Source: Neobacillus driksii (GTDB taxonomy: Bacteria > Bacillota > Bacilli > Bacillales > Cytobacillaceae). From it: a DNA stretch of 64,000 bases. How positions within the stretch are numbered: the stretch's first letter is position 1; the number at the start of each line of letters is the position of its first letter. The translations under genes and the position numbers were made by a program. The stretch spans positions 496,001 to 560,000 of the forward strand of contig NZ_JACCBX010000003.1 in NCBI RefSeq assembly GCF_013409995.1, given 5' to 3'. Under the pieces are notes generated by a model. The model was not told the DNA's origin, made no database searches, and saw only the letters and a list, made by a program, of their open reading frames with translations. This document shows, in pieces, positions 27,139 through 38,133 of the stretch.

Positions 27139-27383
27139 CGCTGGTTACCATCTTCCATATCCATAAGTTTTATCTGGCACTGTTTCGATTGAATAAAAAG
27201 TAAAATCGAAACCGCTAAAAAGGACATCGAAGCGATCATCATTATATTTACATCCATCTCACTCTTTGTGTCGGACGGAATAATTACACCTAAAAAGAAA
27301 AATACACCGACAGCGAGTAATACGACAGCAAATTGTCTAAAATCAACCATTTTTTCGTAAATCTTCTTTGTCTGTTTGTCCAC
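27135..27383 (-). CDS. yrhC: YrhC family membrane protein
   Basis: An 82-residue protein with two transmembrane helices (about residues 17-36 and 46-64), joined by a short loop (PSDTKSEMDVN) and flanked by charged ends. It resembles B. subtilis YrhC, the last gene of the yrrT-mtnN-mccA-mccB-yrhC operon, and holds the same position here, 127 bases after mccB. Function is unknown; a role linked to sulfur metabolism is only suggested by the operon. Confidence 0.82.
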   Translation of the reverse strand: MDKQTKKIYEKMVDFRQFAVVLLAVGVFFFLGVIIPSDTKSEMDVNIMMIASMSFLAVSILLFIQSKQCQIKLMDMEDGNQR

Positions 27384-27510
27384 TGTAGGTCACCTGCTTT
27401 TCTTAAAATCTACTAAGCTACTTTAACACAAAAAACAGCTTAAATGTGGATGTAAATTTTAGAAAAACAGAATAAAAATGATCCGGCGTAAAAGCCGGAT
27501 TGGATTCCTA

Positions 27511-28644
<1,134 letters not shown>

Positions 28645-29574
28645 CTAAATCCCCCCTTCATAAATCTTCTTACTTAAATAGCGTTCACTTCCATCCGGAA
28701 AAATAACGACAATATTCGTCCCGACTTTGGCACCTTCTGCTTCCAACATGGCGGCCATAAATGCCGCTCCAGATGAACTGCCAACTAATAGACCTTCCTT
28801 TGCTGCTAATTCTTTCACAAACCCAAATGCATCCTCATCAGGAATTGTATGAATCGCATCAAAATAATCTGGATCCATATAATCAGGTAGAAATTCCATA
28901 CCAATTCCCTCCGTTTTATGAGGGCCTGATTCACAGCCATTTAATATTGAGCCTTCTGGTTCTACAATAACAGTCTTTATGGCTTTATTCTGGTCTTTTA
29001 AGTAACGCGCAGTGCCCATAAAGGTTCCGCCTGTGCCAGCTCCAGCAACAAATATACTTATATTTCCATCCATTTGCTCCCAGAGCTCAGGTCCTAGTGT
29101 TTTATAATAGGTTTCAGGATTAGCTGGATTGCCAAATTGCTGCGGACAATAAGATCCAGGGATTTCTTTAAGCAGTTCCTCCGCTTTCGCGATTGCTCCC
29201 TTCATCCCCTTTTCAGTTGGCGTATGAACAATTTTTGCTCCTAGAGCTTTCATTAATTCTTGTTTTTCAATACTGAACTTTTCAGGTACACATAAAATAA
29301 CCTGTACCCCTTTGTTTAGTGCGGCAAGCGCTAATCCTATCCCTGTATTCCCGGCTGTCGGTTCTATCACCGTTCCCCCCGCTTGAAGCTTTCCACTTTC
29401 AAAAGCCTCTCGTAAAAGCTCTACACCAAGACGATCCTTAACACTGCCGCAAGGATTCATGAATTCCAGCTTAGCAAAAATGCGCACGCCTTTCGGCAGT
29501 AAAAACTGAGTAATTTCCACCATAGGTGTGTGCCCAATCAATTCATGTACATTTTTGTAAACTCTCACTGCCAC
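28645..29574 (-). CDS. mccA: Cystathionine beta-synthase-type enzyme MccA
   Basis: PLP-dependent enzyme that joins homocysteine with serine or O-acetylserine to form cystathionine. The 309-residue protein has the PLP Lys in NPCGSVKDRLG near residue 44, the phosphate loop AGTGGTFMGTA near 180, and GSSSGAAF near the C-terminus. The start is a GTG at 29574. It lies directly ahead of mccB and behind mtnN, so the operon turns the S-adenosylhomocysteine branch into cysteine. It could be mistaken for cysteine synthase CysK, but the operon supports MccA. Confidence 0.92.
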   Translation of the reverse strand: MAVRVYKNVHELIGHTPMVEITQFLLPKGVRIFAKLEFMNPCGSVKDRLGVELLREAFESGKLQAGGTVIEPTAGNTGIGLALAALNKGVQVILCVPEKFSIEKQELMKALGAKIVHTPTEKGMKGAIAKAEELLKEIPGSYCPQQFGNPANPETYYKTLGPELWEQMDGNISIFVAGAGTGGTFMGTARYLKDQNKAIKTVIVEPEGSILNGCESGPHKTEGIGMEFLPDYMDPDYFDAIHTIPDEDAFGFVKELAAKEGLLVGSSSGAAFMAAMLEAEGAKVGTNIVVIFPDGSERYLSKKIYEGGI

Positions 29575-29593
29575 GCCACCACTTTCTGGCTGA

Positions 29594-30289
29594 CTATCTT
29601 AAAGCTGCGACGATTTTCATGACCAACGTAGCTGAATGGGTTGCAGCTTGGTCAATGAATTGATCAAACGAGATTTCAGATTCCTTTCCAGCGATATCAG
29701 ATAATGAACGAATAATAACGAAAGGAATTCCGAAACGATGTGCAACTTGTGCAATCGCAGCCGCTTCCATTTCAACAGCCTGTAATTTATCAAACTTTGA
29801 TTGTACAAACTTAACACGTTCTGGATCTTCCATGAAGGAGTCTCCTGTTACGATTAAGCCTTTCACGACTTTAAATTTATCTAGTTCTTTCGCTGCATTT
29901 ACAGCAACTTCAACTAATTTATCGTCAGCCAAAAAAGCTGCCGGGAGCTGCGGTACCTGCCCATATTCATAACCGAAGGCTGTTACATCCACATCATGAT
30001 GACGAACCTCAGTTGATATTACTGCGTCACCTACATTTAAATCAGGATTGAATCCCCCAGCAGAGCCTGTGTTGATTACACAATCAGGCTTATATTTTTC
30101 AAGTAAAATGGTTGTTGACATTGCAGCATTTACTTTCCCAATTCCGGAGCGCAGCAAAATCACTTCTACTCCGTTCATTTGTCCAAAAGTAAACTCGCAT
30201 CCGGCTATGGTTTCTTGTGTTTGCCCCTCAATATTATCTCTTAATAATTTTACTTCTTCTTCCATTGCTCCGATGATGGCAATTTTCAT
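29594..30289 (-). CDS. mtnN: 5'-methylthioadenosine / S-adenosylhomocysteine nucleosidase
   Basis: Removes adenine from methylthioadenosine and S-adenosylhomocysteine. The 231-residue protein begins [20 protein letters not shown] and keeps [11 protein letters not shown], the substrate-binding [11 protein letters not shown] and the catalytic Asp in [13 protein letters not shown] at 30295 is also in frame, but the ATG at 30289 is best spaced after AGAGAGG. It follows yrrT and precedes mccA. Confidence 0.96.
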   Translation of the reverse strand: MKIAIIGAMEEEVKLLRDNIEGQTQETIAGCEFTFGQMNGVEVILLRSGIGKVNAAMSTTILLEKYKPDCVINTGSAGGFNPDLNVGDAVISTEVRHHDVDVTAFGYEYGQVPQLPAAFLADDKLVEVAVNAAKELDKFKVVKGLIVTGDSFMEDPERVKFVQSKFDKLQAVEMEAAAIAQVAHRFGIPFVIIRSLSDIAGKESEISFDQFIDQAATHSATLVMKIVAALR

Positions 30290-30303
30290 ATTCAAACCTC
30301 TCT

Positions 30304-30942
30304 CTATCGTTTTTCTCCTTTCATTAACCAGACAAAATGATTACAGCGATTAAAAGTAACAGTAAAACCACTATTTTCTAAAATACTTTTTAAAATTGGG
30401 ATGGTGGTATAATATTCTGTTTCCAAATCTTTTGCCAGGTTATGAAAGCCTTGTTCTCTCGCTTTTACGATTGCATTATTATAATCTTCCACTGATTCAA
30501 ACATCGTATCCGCAAACACTATTCTACCACCTTTTGAAAGCAGCTTTCCATATTTGGCAATTGCTTCATCCTTTTCCACATCAGTCAGATGATGGAATGC
30601 ATAGGTGGAGACAATTGTATCAACATTTATTATTTCAGGAAAATGAAGAAAATCACCATCGAGTATTTTTGCTTTTGTTCCGAGCTTTGCTTCGGCTATT
30701 CCCCTCATTGGTACGGAAGGCTCAATTCCAGTTACCTTTAAACCCGAATCAAGCAGTTTTTTTGTCAAGTTTCCCGTTCCAACACCAAACTCAACGACGT
30801 GGCCCTTTGAAAGTGCTGTCACAGCTTCTAATATTTGCTCATACCCAGTAAAAACCGCTTTATATTCGCGATTATTTCCGCCAACACTTTCATCATATGA
30901 ATCCGCCCATTGTTCAAAGACATCTAAAAATTCAAGTCCCAA
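30304..30942 (-). CDS. yrrT: SAM-dependent methyltransferase YrrT
   Basis: Putative class I methyltransferase of 212 residues, with motif [17 protein letters not shown] near residue 50 and the later [13 protein letters not shown]. The substrate is unknown. It heads the operon that recycles the product of methyl transfer, S-adenosylhomocysteine, to cysteine. The start is a TTG at 30942, 8 bases after GGAGGG. It is expected to be repressed by CymR, as in B. subtilis, whose gene is at 51484. Confidence 0.88.
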   Translation of the reverse strand: MGLEFLDVFEQWADSYDESVGGNNREYKAVFTGYEQILEAVTALSKGHVVEFGVGTGNLTKKLLDSGLKVTGIEPSVPMRGIAEAKLGTKAKILDGDFLHFPEIINVDTIVSTYAFHHLTDVEKDEAIAKYGKLLSKGGRIVFADTMFESVEDYNNAIVKAREQGFHNLAKDLETEYYTTIPILKSILENSGFTVTFNRCNHFVWLMKGEKR

Positions 30943-30972
30943 TCGATCAACCCTCCAAACATTCTTATAAAT

Positions 30973-31001
30973 CCTATATGTATACTATGAATTAAATACA
31001 A
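30973..31001 (-). promoter_or_regulatory. Possible promoter of the yrrT operon
   Basis: Minus-strand TTGTAT (30996-31001), 17-base spacer, TATAGG (30973-30978). The AT-rich DNA around it is a plausible CymR target, but no consensus operator could be verified. Confidence 0.4.
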
Positions 31002-31039
31002 ACTTGTTATCTTAATTTCCACTTTCATTGAAATATTCA

Positions 31040-31068
31040 TTGATTACAATGGTGGTAATTACTAAAAT
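31040..31068 (+). promoter_or_regulatory. Possible SigA promoter of yrzA
   Basis: TTGATT (31040-31045), 17-base spacer, TAAAAT (31063-31068), ending 23 bases ahead of the yrzA ATG, so the leader would be short. Confidence 0.5.
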
Positions 31069-31091
31069 GTAGATATAGAAGGGATGATACG

Positions 31092-31301
31092 ATGATGAAT
31101 TTTCAAATTGATTTCATTGATGATAAAGTAGAATTTTTTGACGCAACGGATTTAAAAGTTTTAGAAAAGAAAATCGAGGCAAAAATTGAGGAAAACAAAG
31201 CGATTCTTTTAGGCGTTCATTCAGTCTCACATCAAATGTATGCTAATGAAAAGGGTCAGACATACTTTACCGCAGTTGTTCACTTTAAACGCAAAAAATA
31301 G
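31092..31301 (+). CDS. yrzA: YrzA family protein (DUF2536)
   Basis: A 69-residue soluble protein with FQIDFIDDKVEFFDATDLK at the start and VVHFKRKK at the end, matching B. subtilis YrzA in position and pattern. Function is unknown. The ATG at 31092 follows GAAGGGATG; a second ATG is adjacent. It is divergent from the yrrT operon and convergent with yrrS. Confidence 0.82.
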   Translation: MMNFQIDFIDDKVEFFDATDLKVLEKKIEAKIEENKAILLGVHSVSHQMYANEKGQTYFTAVVHFKRKK

Positions 31302-31325
31302 GATGGAGTCCCACCCTATTTTTAC
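31297..31325. terminator. Terminator between yrzA and yrrS
   Basis: Stem AATAGGATGG / CCACCCTATT with one mismatch, flanked by A- and T-runs, for the two convergent genes. Confidence 0.8.
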
Positions 31326-31329
31326 TATT

Positions 31330-31995
31330 CTATTGAATTGCAGTAAGTTCTTCGACCTTTGTAGGTTTCCAGCCTTGGCCATCCACCCATTCAAGGTATA
31401 CGTTGTATTTTTGCGATTTGTCTTTGGACGCAACAGTACTAAACGTACCATTACCTGAGGTTTTATCGCGACCTAACCAATATACAGTCATATTGCTTTC
31501 TTCTAAACCAGTGGCATAAGAAATGGCCGTTAGCATTTCCTGCCAATCAACTGACGAGCTATCATACACTGGCGCATGTTCACCCGTTTGTACTGTACCT
31601 ACAGGCTTCCATGCTGGGTTCTCGATGGTTCTAAGTACGTTAGAAGAACCATCTCCCTCAGTGATAACGGCCTGTGAATCATCCTCTTGTTCAGGTGAAG
31701 AGGCTTCTTCACTTTCTTCATCAGTACCTTCCTCTGAATCAGTGTTCTTCTCGGATTCCTTTACTGCTGTTTTATCTTCAGTATTTTTATCCTCTTTTTC
31801 TGAGGCTTCGTTTGCTGCTGTTTTTGTTTGGTCCTCATTTTGGGACGCTTTATCGTCACCTGATAAAAAAATAGTGTAGGCTACAAAAAATATGAGTGCC
31901 AGTACAATAACGATTAGACTATTCAAGATCAGGTTCGTTTTCTTCCTTTTAGCCCGATAACCGGAACGTGAGCCGGATTGGAAATCGTTACTCAT
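31330..31995 (-). CDS. yrrS: YrrS family protein (DUF1510)
   Basis: A 221-residue bitopic membrane protein: short basic cytoplasmic end (SRSGYRAKRKKTN), one transmembrane helix (about residues 23-45), a long Glu/Ser/Lys-rich linker (about 50-115) and a C-terminal DUF1510 domain with a final W-rich part. The frame is open to 32040, but GGAGGG precedes the ATG at 31995. In B. subtilis yrrS is co-transcribed with pbpI, and the same order is seen here, which points to a cell wall role. Confidence 0.85.
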   Translation of the reverse strand: MSNDFQSGSRSGYRAKRKKTNLILNSLIVIVLALIFFVAYTIFLSGDDKASQNEDQTKTAANEASEKEDKNTEDKTAVKESEKNTDSEEGTDEESEEASSPEQEDDSQAVITEGDGSSNVLRTIENPAWKPVGTVQTGEHAPVYDSSSVDWQEMLTAISYATGLEESNMTVYWLGRDKTSGNGTFSTVASKDKSQKYNVYLEWVDGQGWKPTKVEELTAIQ

Positions 31996-32016
31996 TACAA
32001 AAATCCCTCCAAATAG

Positions 32017-32033
32017 AAAAGCGGAAGCGCCGC
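32017..32033. repeat. Fragment of the dispersed repeat
   Basis: AAAAGCGGAAGCGCCGC, one end of the repeat family of 8805-9050, in the gap between pbpI and yrrS. Confidence 0.5.
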
Positions 32034-32101
32034 TAAACAATTAATATGGCTGTGAACATTCTAACATGAATTGCAAATAACTTGAAGGATTTTCCCTAAA
32101 G

Positions 32102-33868
32102 TTAATCTTTTTGTCCTTCTTTGTCATGTTCATGTAACATTTTAACCATATCAGCAAAGAGTAAATTGACGCCTCCCTCTGTATCAAGAACATCCAAATT
32201 TACAGTAACAAGCGCATATTTTGGGTTTTGATATGGGAAATAACCTGCAAACCATTTATTATGCAGCTGCTTATCACCCTGATATTTTCCCGTCTCCGCT
32301 GTACCCGATTTTCCAGCAACCTCATATGGAAGATCTTTAAACCACTTTCCTGTCCCGTTCGGATTCACAACAACCTCTCTTAACAATTTCTGCAGTTTCA
32401 TTGCTGTATACGGCGAAATAATATCTCCGGATAACTCTTGTTTATCAAAGTTAACCATTGTCGTACCATTCTTATATTCAATTTTTGAAGCGGTGCGGAC
32501 CATTTCCTTTTTACCGCCTCTTGCAATCGTGGCCATCATATTGGCCACGGCTATTGGAGTGGCACGAACCTCATGCTGGCCTATTCCTGACATGGCAGCA
32601 AAGTTAGGATCTTTTTTAGCCTCTTCTGTTAAAAATACTCTTCCTTTATCCTCATCAACCAGCTGTTTAAAATTATTGGTATGATAGACTTCACCCTTCC
32701 AGCCAACAGTGCCTGTTAACGACAGTTTAGAAGCATATTCTTCCAACAAATCTTTATCTTTCTTTTGAAGTTCCCTCGCCAGTTCACCGAAAGTTCGGTT
32801 ACAGCTTCTCGCAAAACTATCTGTAAAAGAGAGCATACCATAATTATATTTTGTTTCAGGCTCCCCATTAATTTTTATACTGCAATTATATAACCTGGCT
32901 GGGTCATCAAGGTTTTGATCGATGGCCGCTGCCGCAACCACGGTTTTAAAAATAGAGCCCATTATTTCTTGCTTTAACATACGATTTGTAATTCCAGAGC
33001 CGCTATAAGGGTCTTTTGGATTAATGGCTGGCCTCGAAACAGACGCTAGGATACTATTACTTTCAATATCGAGGAGTACCAAACCGCCCTTTTTAATTCC
33101 ATGCTTGTCCACTAGCTCCTCAGACATTTGTTGCAAACTTTTATCCATGGTTGTTCTAACATTTACTGGATAAAAGGGATTAGCTGGATCCACATATTTC
33201 ACATTAATTCCAAATAACGGGGCTCCGTCTCCATCAACGTGATAAACAAGTTTTGATTTTCCTTCAGGAAGCAAAAATTCATCAAAACTCTCTTCAAGAC
33301 CAGAAACACCAATCAAGGTTTTCTCAGAGAGTTCCTTATTTGGGTAACGTTTTTTTAATTCTTTTGCATTTTCTCCTGTTAAACCAATCAGTTGCTCTGC
33401 AGGAATAACAGTACGTTCAAATTTCTTTTCAATCGCAAATACACCTGGAATCTCTAGTTTGTTGATTCTTTCCATTTGAGAGGGCGTCAACTCCAAAGGC
33501 TGAGGTTCACCATAAGCAAACGGCTTTTTGGCGTCTTCTAATGCCTTATTTAAACTTTCTTTTGATATTCCAGATATCGCTGATACAGCTTCAACATCCC
33601 AAGTCATATTTTTCAAAAAAGGAAAAAGAACTAGAACGGGTACTTTTTTATGTGTTAGTAAATCTCCATTTCGATCAAGAAAATTACCGCGGCCATTATC
33701 AATCACTAATTCTTGTGTTCGTTGTTGTACGCTTTCTTCTAATAAGTTGACATTGTGCGTTGAAAAGCTTTCTGTTTGGACTAGCTGGATCTGAATTAAT
33801 CGAGCTAAAAGAACCAGCAGCCCTGCAATGCACAAGATGAGTAAACCTTTAATCCGTTTACGTATCAT
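32102..33868 (-). CDS. pbpI: Class B penicillin-binding protein PbpI (PBP4b)
   Basis: Transpeptidase that crosslinks peptidoglycan; in B. subtilis it is a SigF-dependent, non-essential PBP. The 588-residue protein has an N-terminal transmembrane anchor (about residues 6-26), a dimerisation domain (DNGRGNFLDRNGDLL), and the transpeptidase domain with SIFK (SxxK), SCN (SxN) and KSGTAE (KTG-like) motifs. The ATG at 33868 is used; an upstream in-frame GTG or ATG (33886) lies inside a hairpin. The ribosome site GAGGTG is part of the greA terminator stem. Confidence 0.93.
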   Translation of the reverse strand: MIRKRIKGLLILCIAGLLVLLARLIQIQLVQTESFSTHNVNLLEESVQQRTQELVIDNGRGNFLDRNGDLLTHKKVPVLVLFPFLKNMTWDVEAVSAISGISKESLNKALEDAKKPFAYGEPQPLELTPSQMERINKLEIPGVFAIEKKFERTVIPAEQLIGLTGENAKELKKRYPNKELSEKTLIGVSGLEESFDEFLLPEGKSKLVYHVDGDGAPLFGINVKYVDPANPFYPVNVRTTMDKSLQQMSEELVDKHGIKKGGLVLLDIESNSILASVSRPAINPKDPYSGSGITNRMLKQEIMGSIFKTVVAAAAIDQNLDDPARLYNCSIKINGEPETKYNYGMLSFTDSFARSCNRTFGELARELQKKDKDLLEEYASKLSLTGTVGWKGEVYHTNNFKQLVDEDKGRVFLTEEAKKDPNFAAMSGIGQHEVRATPIAVANMMATIARGGKKEMVRTASKIEYKNGTTMVNFDKQELSGDIISPYTAMKLQKLLREVVVNPNGTGKWFKDLPYEVAGKSGTAETGKYQGDKQLHNKWFAGYFPYQNPKYALVTVNLDVLDTEGGVNLLFADMVKMLHEHDKEGQKD

Positions 33869-33904
33869 AAAAAAACACCTCGTCAAAAGTTTTGACGAGG
33901 TGTT
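33865..33904 (-). terminator. Terminator of greA overlapping the pbpI ribosome site
   Basis: Near-perfect stem AAACACCTCGTC / GACGAGGTGTTT (33872-33904), followed on minus by seven T and then directly by the pbpI ATG at 33868. The 3' arm contains the pbpI GAGGTG, so any read-through RNA would have its ribosome site paired. Confidence 0.85.
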
Positions 33905-33934
33905 TCCATTTCAAACATATTCATAAAAATTTGA

Positions 33935-34411
33935 TTACTTGATAGAAGTAATTCTGACGCTCATTTCGCCGCCTGGTGTTTGGACAGATACTTGATCGCC
34001 AACCTTTTTACCAATTAAGCTTCTTGCAATTGGAGAATCGTTAGAAATTTTCCCTTCAAACGGATCAGCCTCTGCACTGCCAACGATTGTATACGTTTCT
34101 TCGTCACCATCAGGAAGTTCTATAAATGTTACAGATCTTCCTAAAGTAACAGAATCACTAGCCATGTCGGCTTCTTCGATAATTTTAGCGTTGCGGATCA
34201 TATTTTCTAACGTTGTAATACGACCTTCCACAAATGCTTGTTCTTCCTTTGCAGAATCATATTCGGAGTTTTCAGATAAATCCCCGAAACTTCTAGCAAT
34301 TTTAATTCTTTCAACAACTTCCTTACGTTTAACCGATTTTAAATGTTCAAGCTCCTGAATTAGTTTGTCTTTACCTGCCTGTGTCATTGGAAATACTTTT
34401 TCTATTGCCAA
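33935..34411 (-). CDS. greA: Transcription elongation factor GreA
   Basis: Rescues stalled RNA polymerase by stimulating RNA cleavage. The 158-residue protein has the N-terminal coiled coil with the acidic tip (about residues 10-75, [17 protein letters not shown]) and the C-terminal FKBP-like domain ending in [12 protein letters not shown]. The start is a TTG at 34411 after GGAGTG. It is followed by a strong terminator. It has a 160-base gap to udk, so it may have its own promoter. Confidence 0.96.
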   Translation of the reverse strand: MAIEKVFPMTQAGKDKLIQELEHLKSVKRKEVVERIKIARSFGDLSENSEYDSAKEEQAFVEGRITTLENMIRNAKIIEEADMASDSVTLGRSVTFIELPDGDEETYTIVGSAEADPFEGKISNDSPIARSLIGKKVGDQVSVQTPGGEMSVRITSIK

Positions 34412-34572
34412 AACTTCTCACTCCTTCTAGTCTTCACAATCCCCCATAGATTGTGTTTATTAATGATATGTAGGTATCACACAAATACATAGGAGCGTGT
34501 CCTCTTAAAAGGGCGCGCAACTTGTATTCATCCAATATGGATTCATTTCAAACTAATCTTTACGCTATTGTT

Positions 34573-35205
34573 TCATAAAAATGACTTTTGTTCAAGAATT
34601 GTTTGAATTTTTGTCACCATTAAATCAATCGCCACATGATTTTGCCCGCCTTCAGGGATAATCACATCTGCATATCTCTTAGTCGGCTCAATAAATTGGT
34701 TGTGCATAGGACGGACAACATTTGTATATTGTTCAATAACAGAGTCCAAGGTACGTCCACGCTCTTTAATATCGCGTGATAACCTTCTGATAATTCGAAT
34801 ATCTGCATCAGTATCAACATATAACTTGATGTCCATCAAATTTCTCAGCCGCTCATCTTCAAGAACAAGTATACCTTCTAAAATAATAACATCTTTAGGT
34901 TCAACTGCAATAACTTCTTTTGAACGAGTATGAATGGAATAATCATACACTGGTTTTTCAATTGGCTCGTATCGTAATAGTTTTTCAATATGTTTGATGA
35001 GCAAATCATTGTCAAATGCCAGTGGATGATCATAATTCGTTTTTAATCGTTCCTCAAATGGTAAATCACTTTGGTCTTTATAATAAAAGTCTTGTTGAAT
35101 CATCGTAATAGAGTGACCTTTAAAGCTTTCATATATAGCTTTAGTAACACTCGTTTTTCCTGAGCCGGAACCTCCGGCAACACCAATAACAACCGGTTTG
35201 CGCAT
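34573..35205 (-). CDS. udk: Uridine kinase
   Basis: Phosphorylates uridine and cytidine for pyrimidine salvage. The 210-residue protein has the P-loop [15 protein letters not shown] near residue 10 and the base-binding [12 protein letters not shown]. An in-frame TTG directly before the ATG at 35205 is the alternative start. It is the last gene of the trmR-yrrN-yrrO-udk group and lies a few bases after yrrO. Confidence 0.95.
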   Translation of the reverse strand: MRKPVVIGVAGGSGSGKTSVTKAIYESFKGHSITMIQQDFYYKDQSDLPFEERLKTNYDHPLAFDNDLLIKHIEKLLRYEPIEKPVYDYSIHTRSKEVIAVEPKDVIILEGILVLEDERLRNLMDIKLYVDTDADIRIIRRLSRDIKERGRTLDSVIEQYTNVVRPMHNQFIEPTKRYADVIIPEGGQNHVAIDLMVTKIQTILEQKSFL

Positions 35206-35209
35206 CAAC

Positions 35210-36481
35210 CTAGTTCTCCTTTCGCATCATGTTGTTAGGGTAAACCGGTTTGTCCAATTTGAATTGTACAATCTGAAGCGGATGTCTAGCAGCATCCAGT
35301 TCGTTACCTTTTTCATCCCAGATTTTATCAATCACATGTTTAAAGTTTTGAATTTCCGGACCGAAGAACTCAACTTCCTGACCCGGTTTAAAGTGGTTTC
35401 GTTGTTGAAGGGTGACCATTTGTGTTTCTTCATTGTAATCCAACACAAGACCGACAAATTCAAACTTTGTCTTGTTGCTATGATTACCAAACATTTGCTC
35501 TTTATACCCCGGAATGCCTTCAAAAAATGCTGGTGCCGTTTCACGGTTCGCACATTTATCTAGCTCTTCTAACCACTCACGTTTAATGACGAAGTTATCA
35601 GGGTCTGCACAATAAGCTTCAATTACTTTGCGATAGACACTTACAACCGTTGCAATATAGTGAATCGACTTCATACGGCCTTCAATTTTCAAGCTATCGA
35701 TTCCGAGCTCAATCATTTGAGGAATGGCTTGGATAAGATTAAGGTCTTTCGGGCTCATTGCAAATGGAGCGTCATTTTCACTAAAAAGAGGTACTTCCGT
35801 TGTGCTGCCCTCCAGCTGAAATAAATCATAATCCCAGCGGCACGACTGACAGCATCCGCCTCGGTTAGAATCTCTTGCAGTCATGTGATTGCTTAATGTA
35901 CAACGTCCAGAATAAGCGATACACATGGCACCATGAATAAAGGTCTCAATTTCAATATCGACCTTTTCCTTCATTTCTCTAATTTCTTCTGCACTTGCCT
36001 CACGTGCTAACACGACACGTTCGGCACCGCTTTCCTTCCAAAACTGAGCTGTTTTCCAGTTTGTAATTGATTGCTGCGTGCTAATATGAATTTCAATTTC
36101 TGGAGCAAGTCTGCGGCAAGTTTCAATAATCAATGGATCTGCCACGATAATCCCAGCAATTCCTGTTCCTTTTAGTCCAAGGATATAGTTTTCTAATCCA
36201 TCAATATTCTCATTATGAGCAAAGATATTTGTTGTTACGTAGATTTTCGCACCATATTTTTTAGCGAATTCTACGCCTTCTTTCATTTCCTCAAATGTAA
36301 AGTTATCAGCGTTTGAACGTAAACCATATTCCTGACCGCCAATAAACACGGCATCAGCTCCGTATTGTACAGCAATCTTTAATTTTTCAAGATTTCCTGC
36401 CGGCGCAAGGAGTTCTGGCTTTTTCACAATCACACGTTTTCCATCGATGATTTCAGAAATTTTATTTGTAACTGTATTCAC
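35210..36481 (-). CDS. yrrO: U32 family protein YrrO (TrhP2), tRNA hydroxylation
   Basis: Peptidase U32 family protein of 423 residues, needed with YrrN for prephenate-dependent formation of 5-hydroxyuridine at tRNA position 34 in B. subtilis. It shows [22 protein letters not shown] near the start, the U32 signature [16 protein letters not shown], and cysteine clusters (GGCCQSCRW) that fit an iron-sulfur site. The start is a GTG at 36481 after GGAGGAG. Older annotations call it a collagenase-like protease; the tRNA role is better supported. Confidence 0.9.
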   Translation of the reverse strand: MNTVTNKISEIIDGKRVIVKKPELLAPAGNLEKLKIAVQYGADAVFIGGQEYGLRSNADNFTFEEMKEGVEFAKKYGAKIYVTTNIFAHNENIDGLENYILGLKGTGIAGIIVADPLIIETCRRLAPEIEIHISTQQSITNWKTAQFWKESGAERVVLAREASAEEIREMKEKVDIEIETFIHGAMCIAYSGRCTLSNHMTARDSNRGGCCQSCRWDYDLFQLEGSTTEVPLFSENDAPFAMSPKDLNLIQAIPQMIELGIDSLKIEGRMKSIHYIATVVSVYRKVIEAYCADPDNFVIKREWLEELDKCANRETAPAFFEGIPGYKEQMFGNHSNKTKFEFVGLVLDYNEETQMVTLQQRNHFKPGQEVEFFGPEIQNFKHVIDKIWDEKGNELDAARHPLQIVQFKLDKPVYPNNMMRKEN

Positions 36482-36503
36482 GATTGAACTCCTCCTACTT
36501 TTT

Positions 36504-36533
36504 GTCTAGCTGCAGCGCCTAGGCGCTGCAGCT
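36504..36533. repeat. Palindromic remnant of the dispersed repeat
   Basis: GTCTAGCTGCAGCGCCT fused to AGGCGCTGCAGCT; 36508-36533 is a perfect 26-base palindrome. It sits in the gap between yrrO and yrrN inside the operon. Confidence 0.65.
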
Positions 36534-36539
36534 TTTCTT

Positions 36540-37469
36540 TTAATATACTGTTTCCTTAAAAAAGAATCCTGTATCCAATTTGCGGTTAGCTGGCTGAATT
36601 TCTTCAATCTCTTCTAACAGCTCATCTTTTTTGTCCTCGTATAAATCTGGTTCTTGGAAGTACAAGTCAATAGCTTCGCGGTACGCCTTTGTTACCGCAA
36701 TAACATAATCAGATGTCTTTAAGATACCGTCGATTTTAAAACAATCTACTCCAGCTTCTAACATTTCTTGAAGCTCGTCAATGATACATATATCATTTGG
36801 GCTCATAATATGGGTTCCATTCTCATCTTCAAAGATTGGATACTTGTTTTCTCTTTCTTTATCGTGAAGGAACATATTCTTTTCCATTCTACGATTTTCA
36901 ATTTCCATTACTTTTCCTTGGTACTCATAATAGTTACCAAGCAGGGATCGCTTTGATTGAAACATACAGCTCATGCCATGAACCTGTACTTCGATTTCAA
37001 CCTCAGCATTTTCTTTGATTTCGACAATTGCATCCATATTAATCTCTCGGGCAAGAACAGCTCTCTTCGCACCCTTTTTGCCCCAATAGTTACATGAGAA
37101 CCAATTTGTCCCAAGCGTTTCCGTACTCCAATGAAGTTTCATATTTGGTGCCACTTCACGGGCGGTCATTAGAACAGCAGGGTCACCAAAAATAATCGCA
37201 TCTGCATTTGCTTCAGCAACAAATTTTATATAGTCATCTAATTCAGCAACCTTTTCATTATGAAAGATAGCATTAACCGCGACATATACTTTTTTACCTT
37301 GTTCATGTGCTAAGTCTATTGCTTGTTTTACCTGTTCGCGATTAAATTCACCTGCTAAACGCAATCCATATCTTTGTTCACCGACCACAAATGCATCAGC
37401 ACCAGCTTCAGCTAATGGTAAAATATCATCCACTGATAATGGCGTTACTAGTAATTCCGTTTTTTTCAA
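36540..37469 (-). CDS. yrrN: U32 family protein YrrN (TrhP1), tRNA hydroxylation
   Basis: Shorter U32 family partner (309 residues) of YrrO. It has GADAFVVGEQRYGLR near residue 25 and the signature EVQVHGMSCMFQSKRSLLGNYY, in which the protease-like Cys pattern is reduced. The start is a TTG at 37469 after GAGGTG. It lies between trmR and yrrO; the three genes together make 5-methoxyuridine at the wobble base. Function is assigned by family and neighbours. Confidence 0.88.
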   Translation of the reverse strand: MKKTELLVTPLSVDDILPLAEAGADAFVVGEQRYGLRLAGEFNREQVKQAIDLAHEQGKKVYVAVNAIFHNEKVAELDDYIKFVAEANADAIIFGDPAVLMTAREVAPNMKLHWSTETLGTNWFSCNYWGKKGAKRAVLAREINMDAIVEIKENAEVEIEVQVHGMSCMFQSKRSLLGNYYEYQGKVMEIENRRMEKNMFLHDKERENKYPIFEDENGTHIMSPNDICIIDELQEMLEAGVDCFKIDGILKTSDYVIAVTKAYREAIDLYFQEPDLYEDKKDELLEEIEEIQPANRKLDTGFFFKETVY

Positions 37470-37475
37470 CTTGCT

Positions 37476-38117
37476 TCACCTCTTCTTTTTACTAATTGCG
37501 ATTCCATCGCCAACAGGAAGAATAACAGTGTGATAATCAGGGTGATTCATCAGCCATTGGTTGAAATCATCAATTTTTCTAACGAGATTCCGAATCCGTT
37601 TTGATTCGATTTCTGCCTCTGTTACAAGACCTTTAAATAAAACATTATCCGTAATGATGACTCCATCAACACTTAAGTATTTCGAATACATTTCAAAGAA
37701 TTTTTTATATTGACCTTTTGCAGCATCTACAAAAATGGTATCGTATGGTGCTTGTCCCTTTACCAGTTCCTCCACTTCAAGGGCGTCACCTTTAATCAAT
37801 AAAATCTGTTCGCCATGCTTCGAACGACTCATATATTCTTCAGCTGCCTGAATTCTTTCTAAATCTCGTTCTATCGTAACAATCGACGCATTTGGCAGTG
37901 CCTCAGCCATACGCAAAGCCGAATATCCTATTGCAGTACCTACCTCTAGAATTTTTTTTGAATCTTGAATTCTTAAAAGCTGCAGCAATGCTTCGATTCC
38001 CACGAGCTCCATAATCGGTACTTTGTTTTCTTTAGCGTAGCCTTCCATTTCGATAAACAATGGATCACGCTCTGGAATTAGTTCCTCAATATAAGAATGC
38101 AGTTTATCATTCAACAA
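37476..38117 (-). CDS. trmR: tRNA 5-hydroxyuridine O-methyltransferase TrmR (YrrM)
   Basis: SAM-dependent O-methyltransferase of 213 residues that turns 5-hydroxyuridine into 5-methoxyuridine in tRNA. Motifs: ILEVGTAIGYSALRMAEAL near residue 55, FVDAAKGQYKKFFE near 130, and VIITDNVLFKGLV near 153, all of the catechol-type O-methyltransferase fold. The start is a TTG at 38117 after AGGTGAT. It is the first gene of the operon and is followed by yrrN and yrrO, which make its substrate. Confidence 0.9.
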   Translation of the reverse strand: MLNDKLHSYIEELIPERDPLFIEMEGYAKENKVPIMELVGIEALLQLLRIQDSKKILEVGTAIGYSALRMAEALPNASIVTIERDLERIQAAEEYMSRSKHGEQILLIKGDALEVEELVKGQAPYDTIFVDAAKGQYKKFFEMYSKYLSVDGVIITDNVLFKGLVTEAEIESKRIRNLVRKIDDFNQWLMNHPDYHTVILPVGDGIAISKKKR

Positions 38118-38133
38118 ACTGCCATCACCTGCC

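Noticed and set aside
31563..31879. Ser-rich plus-strand ORF opposite yrrS
   Set aside because: Its Ser/Phe-rich composition is the complement of the Glu/Lys-rich linker of YrrS; it is a shadow frame.
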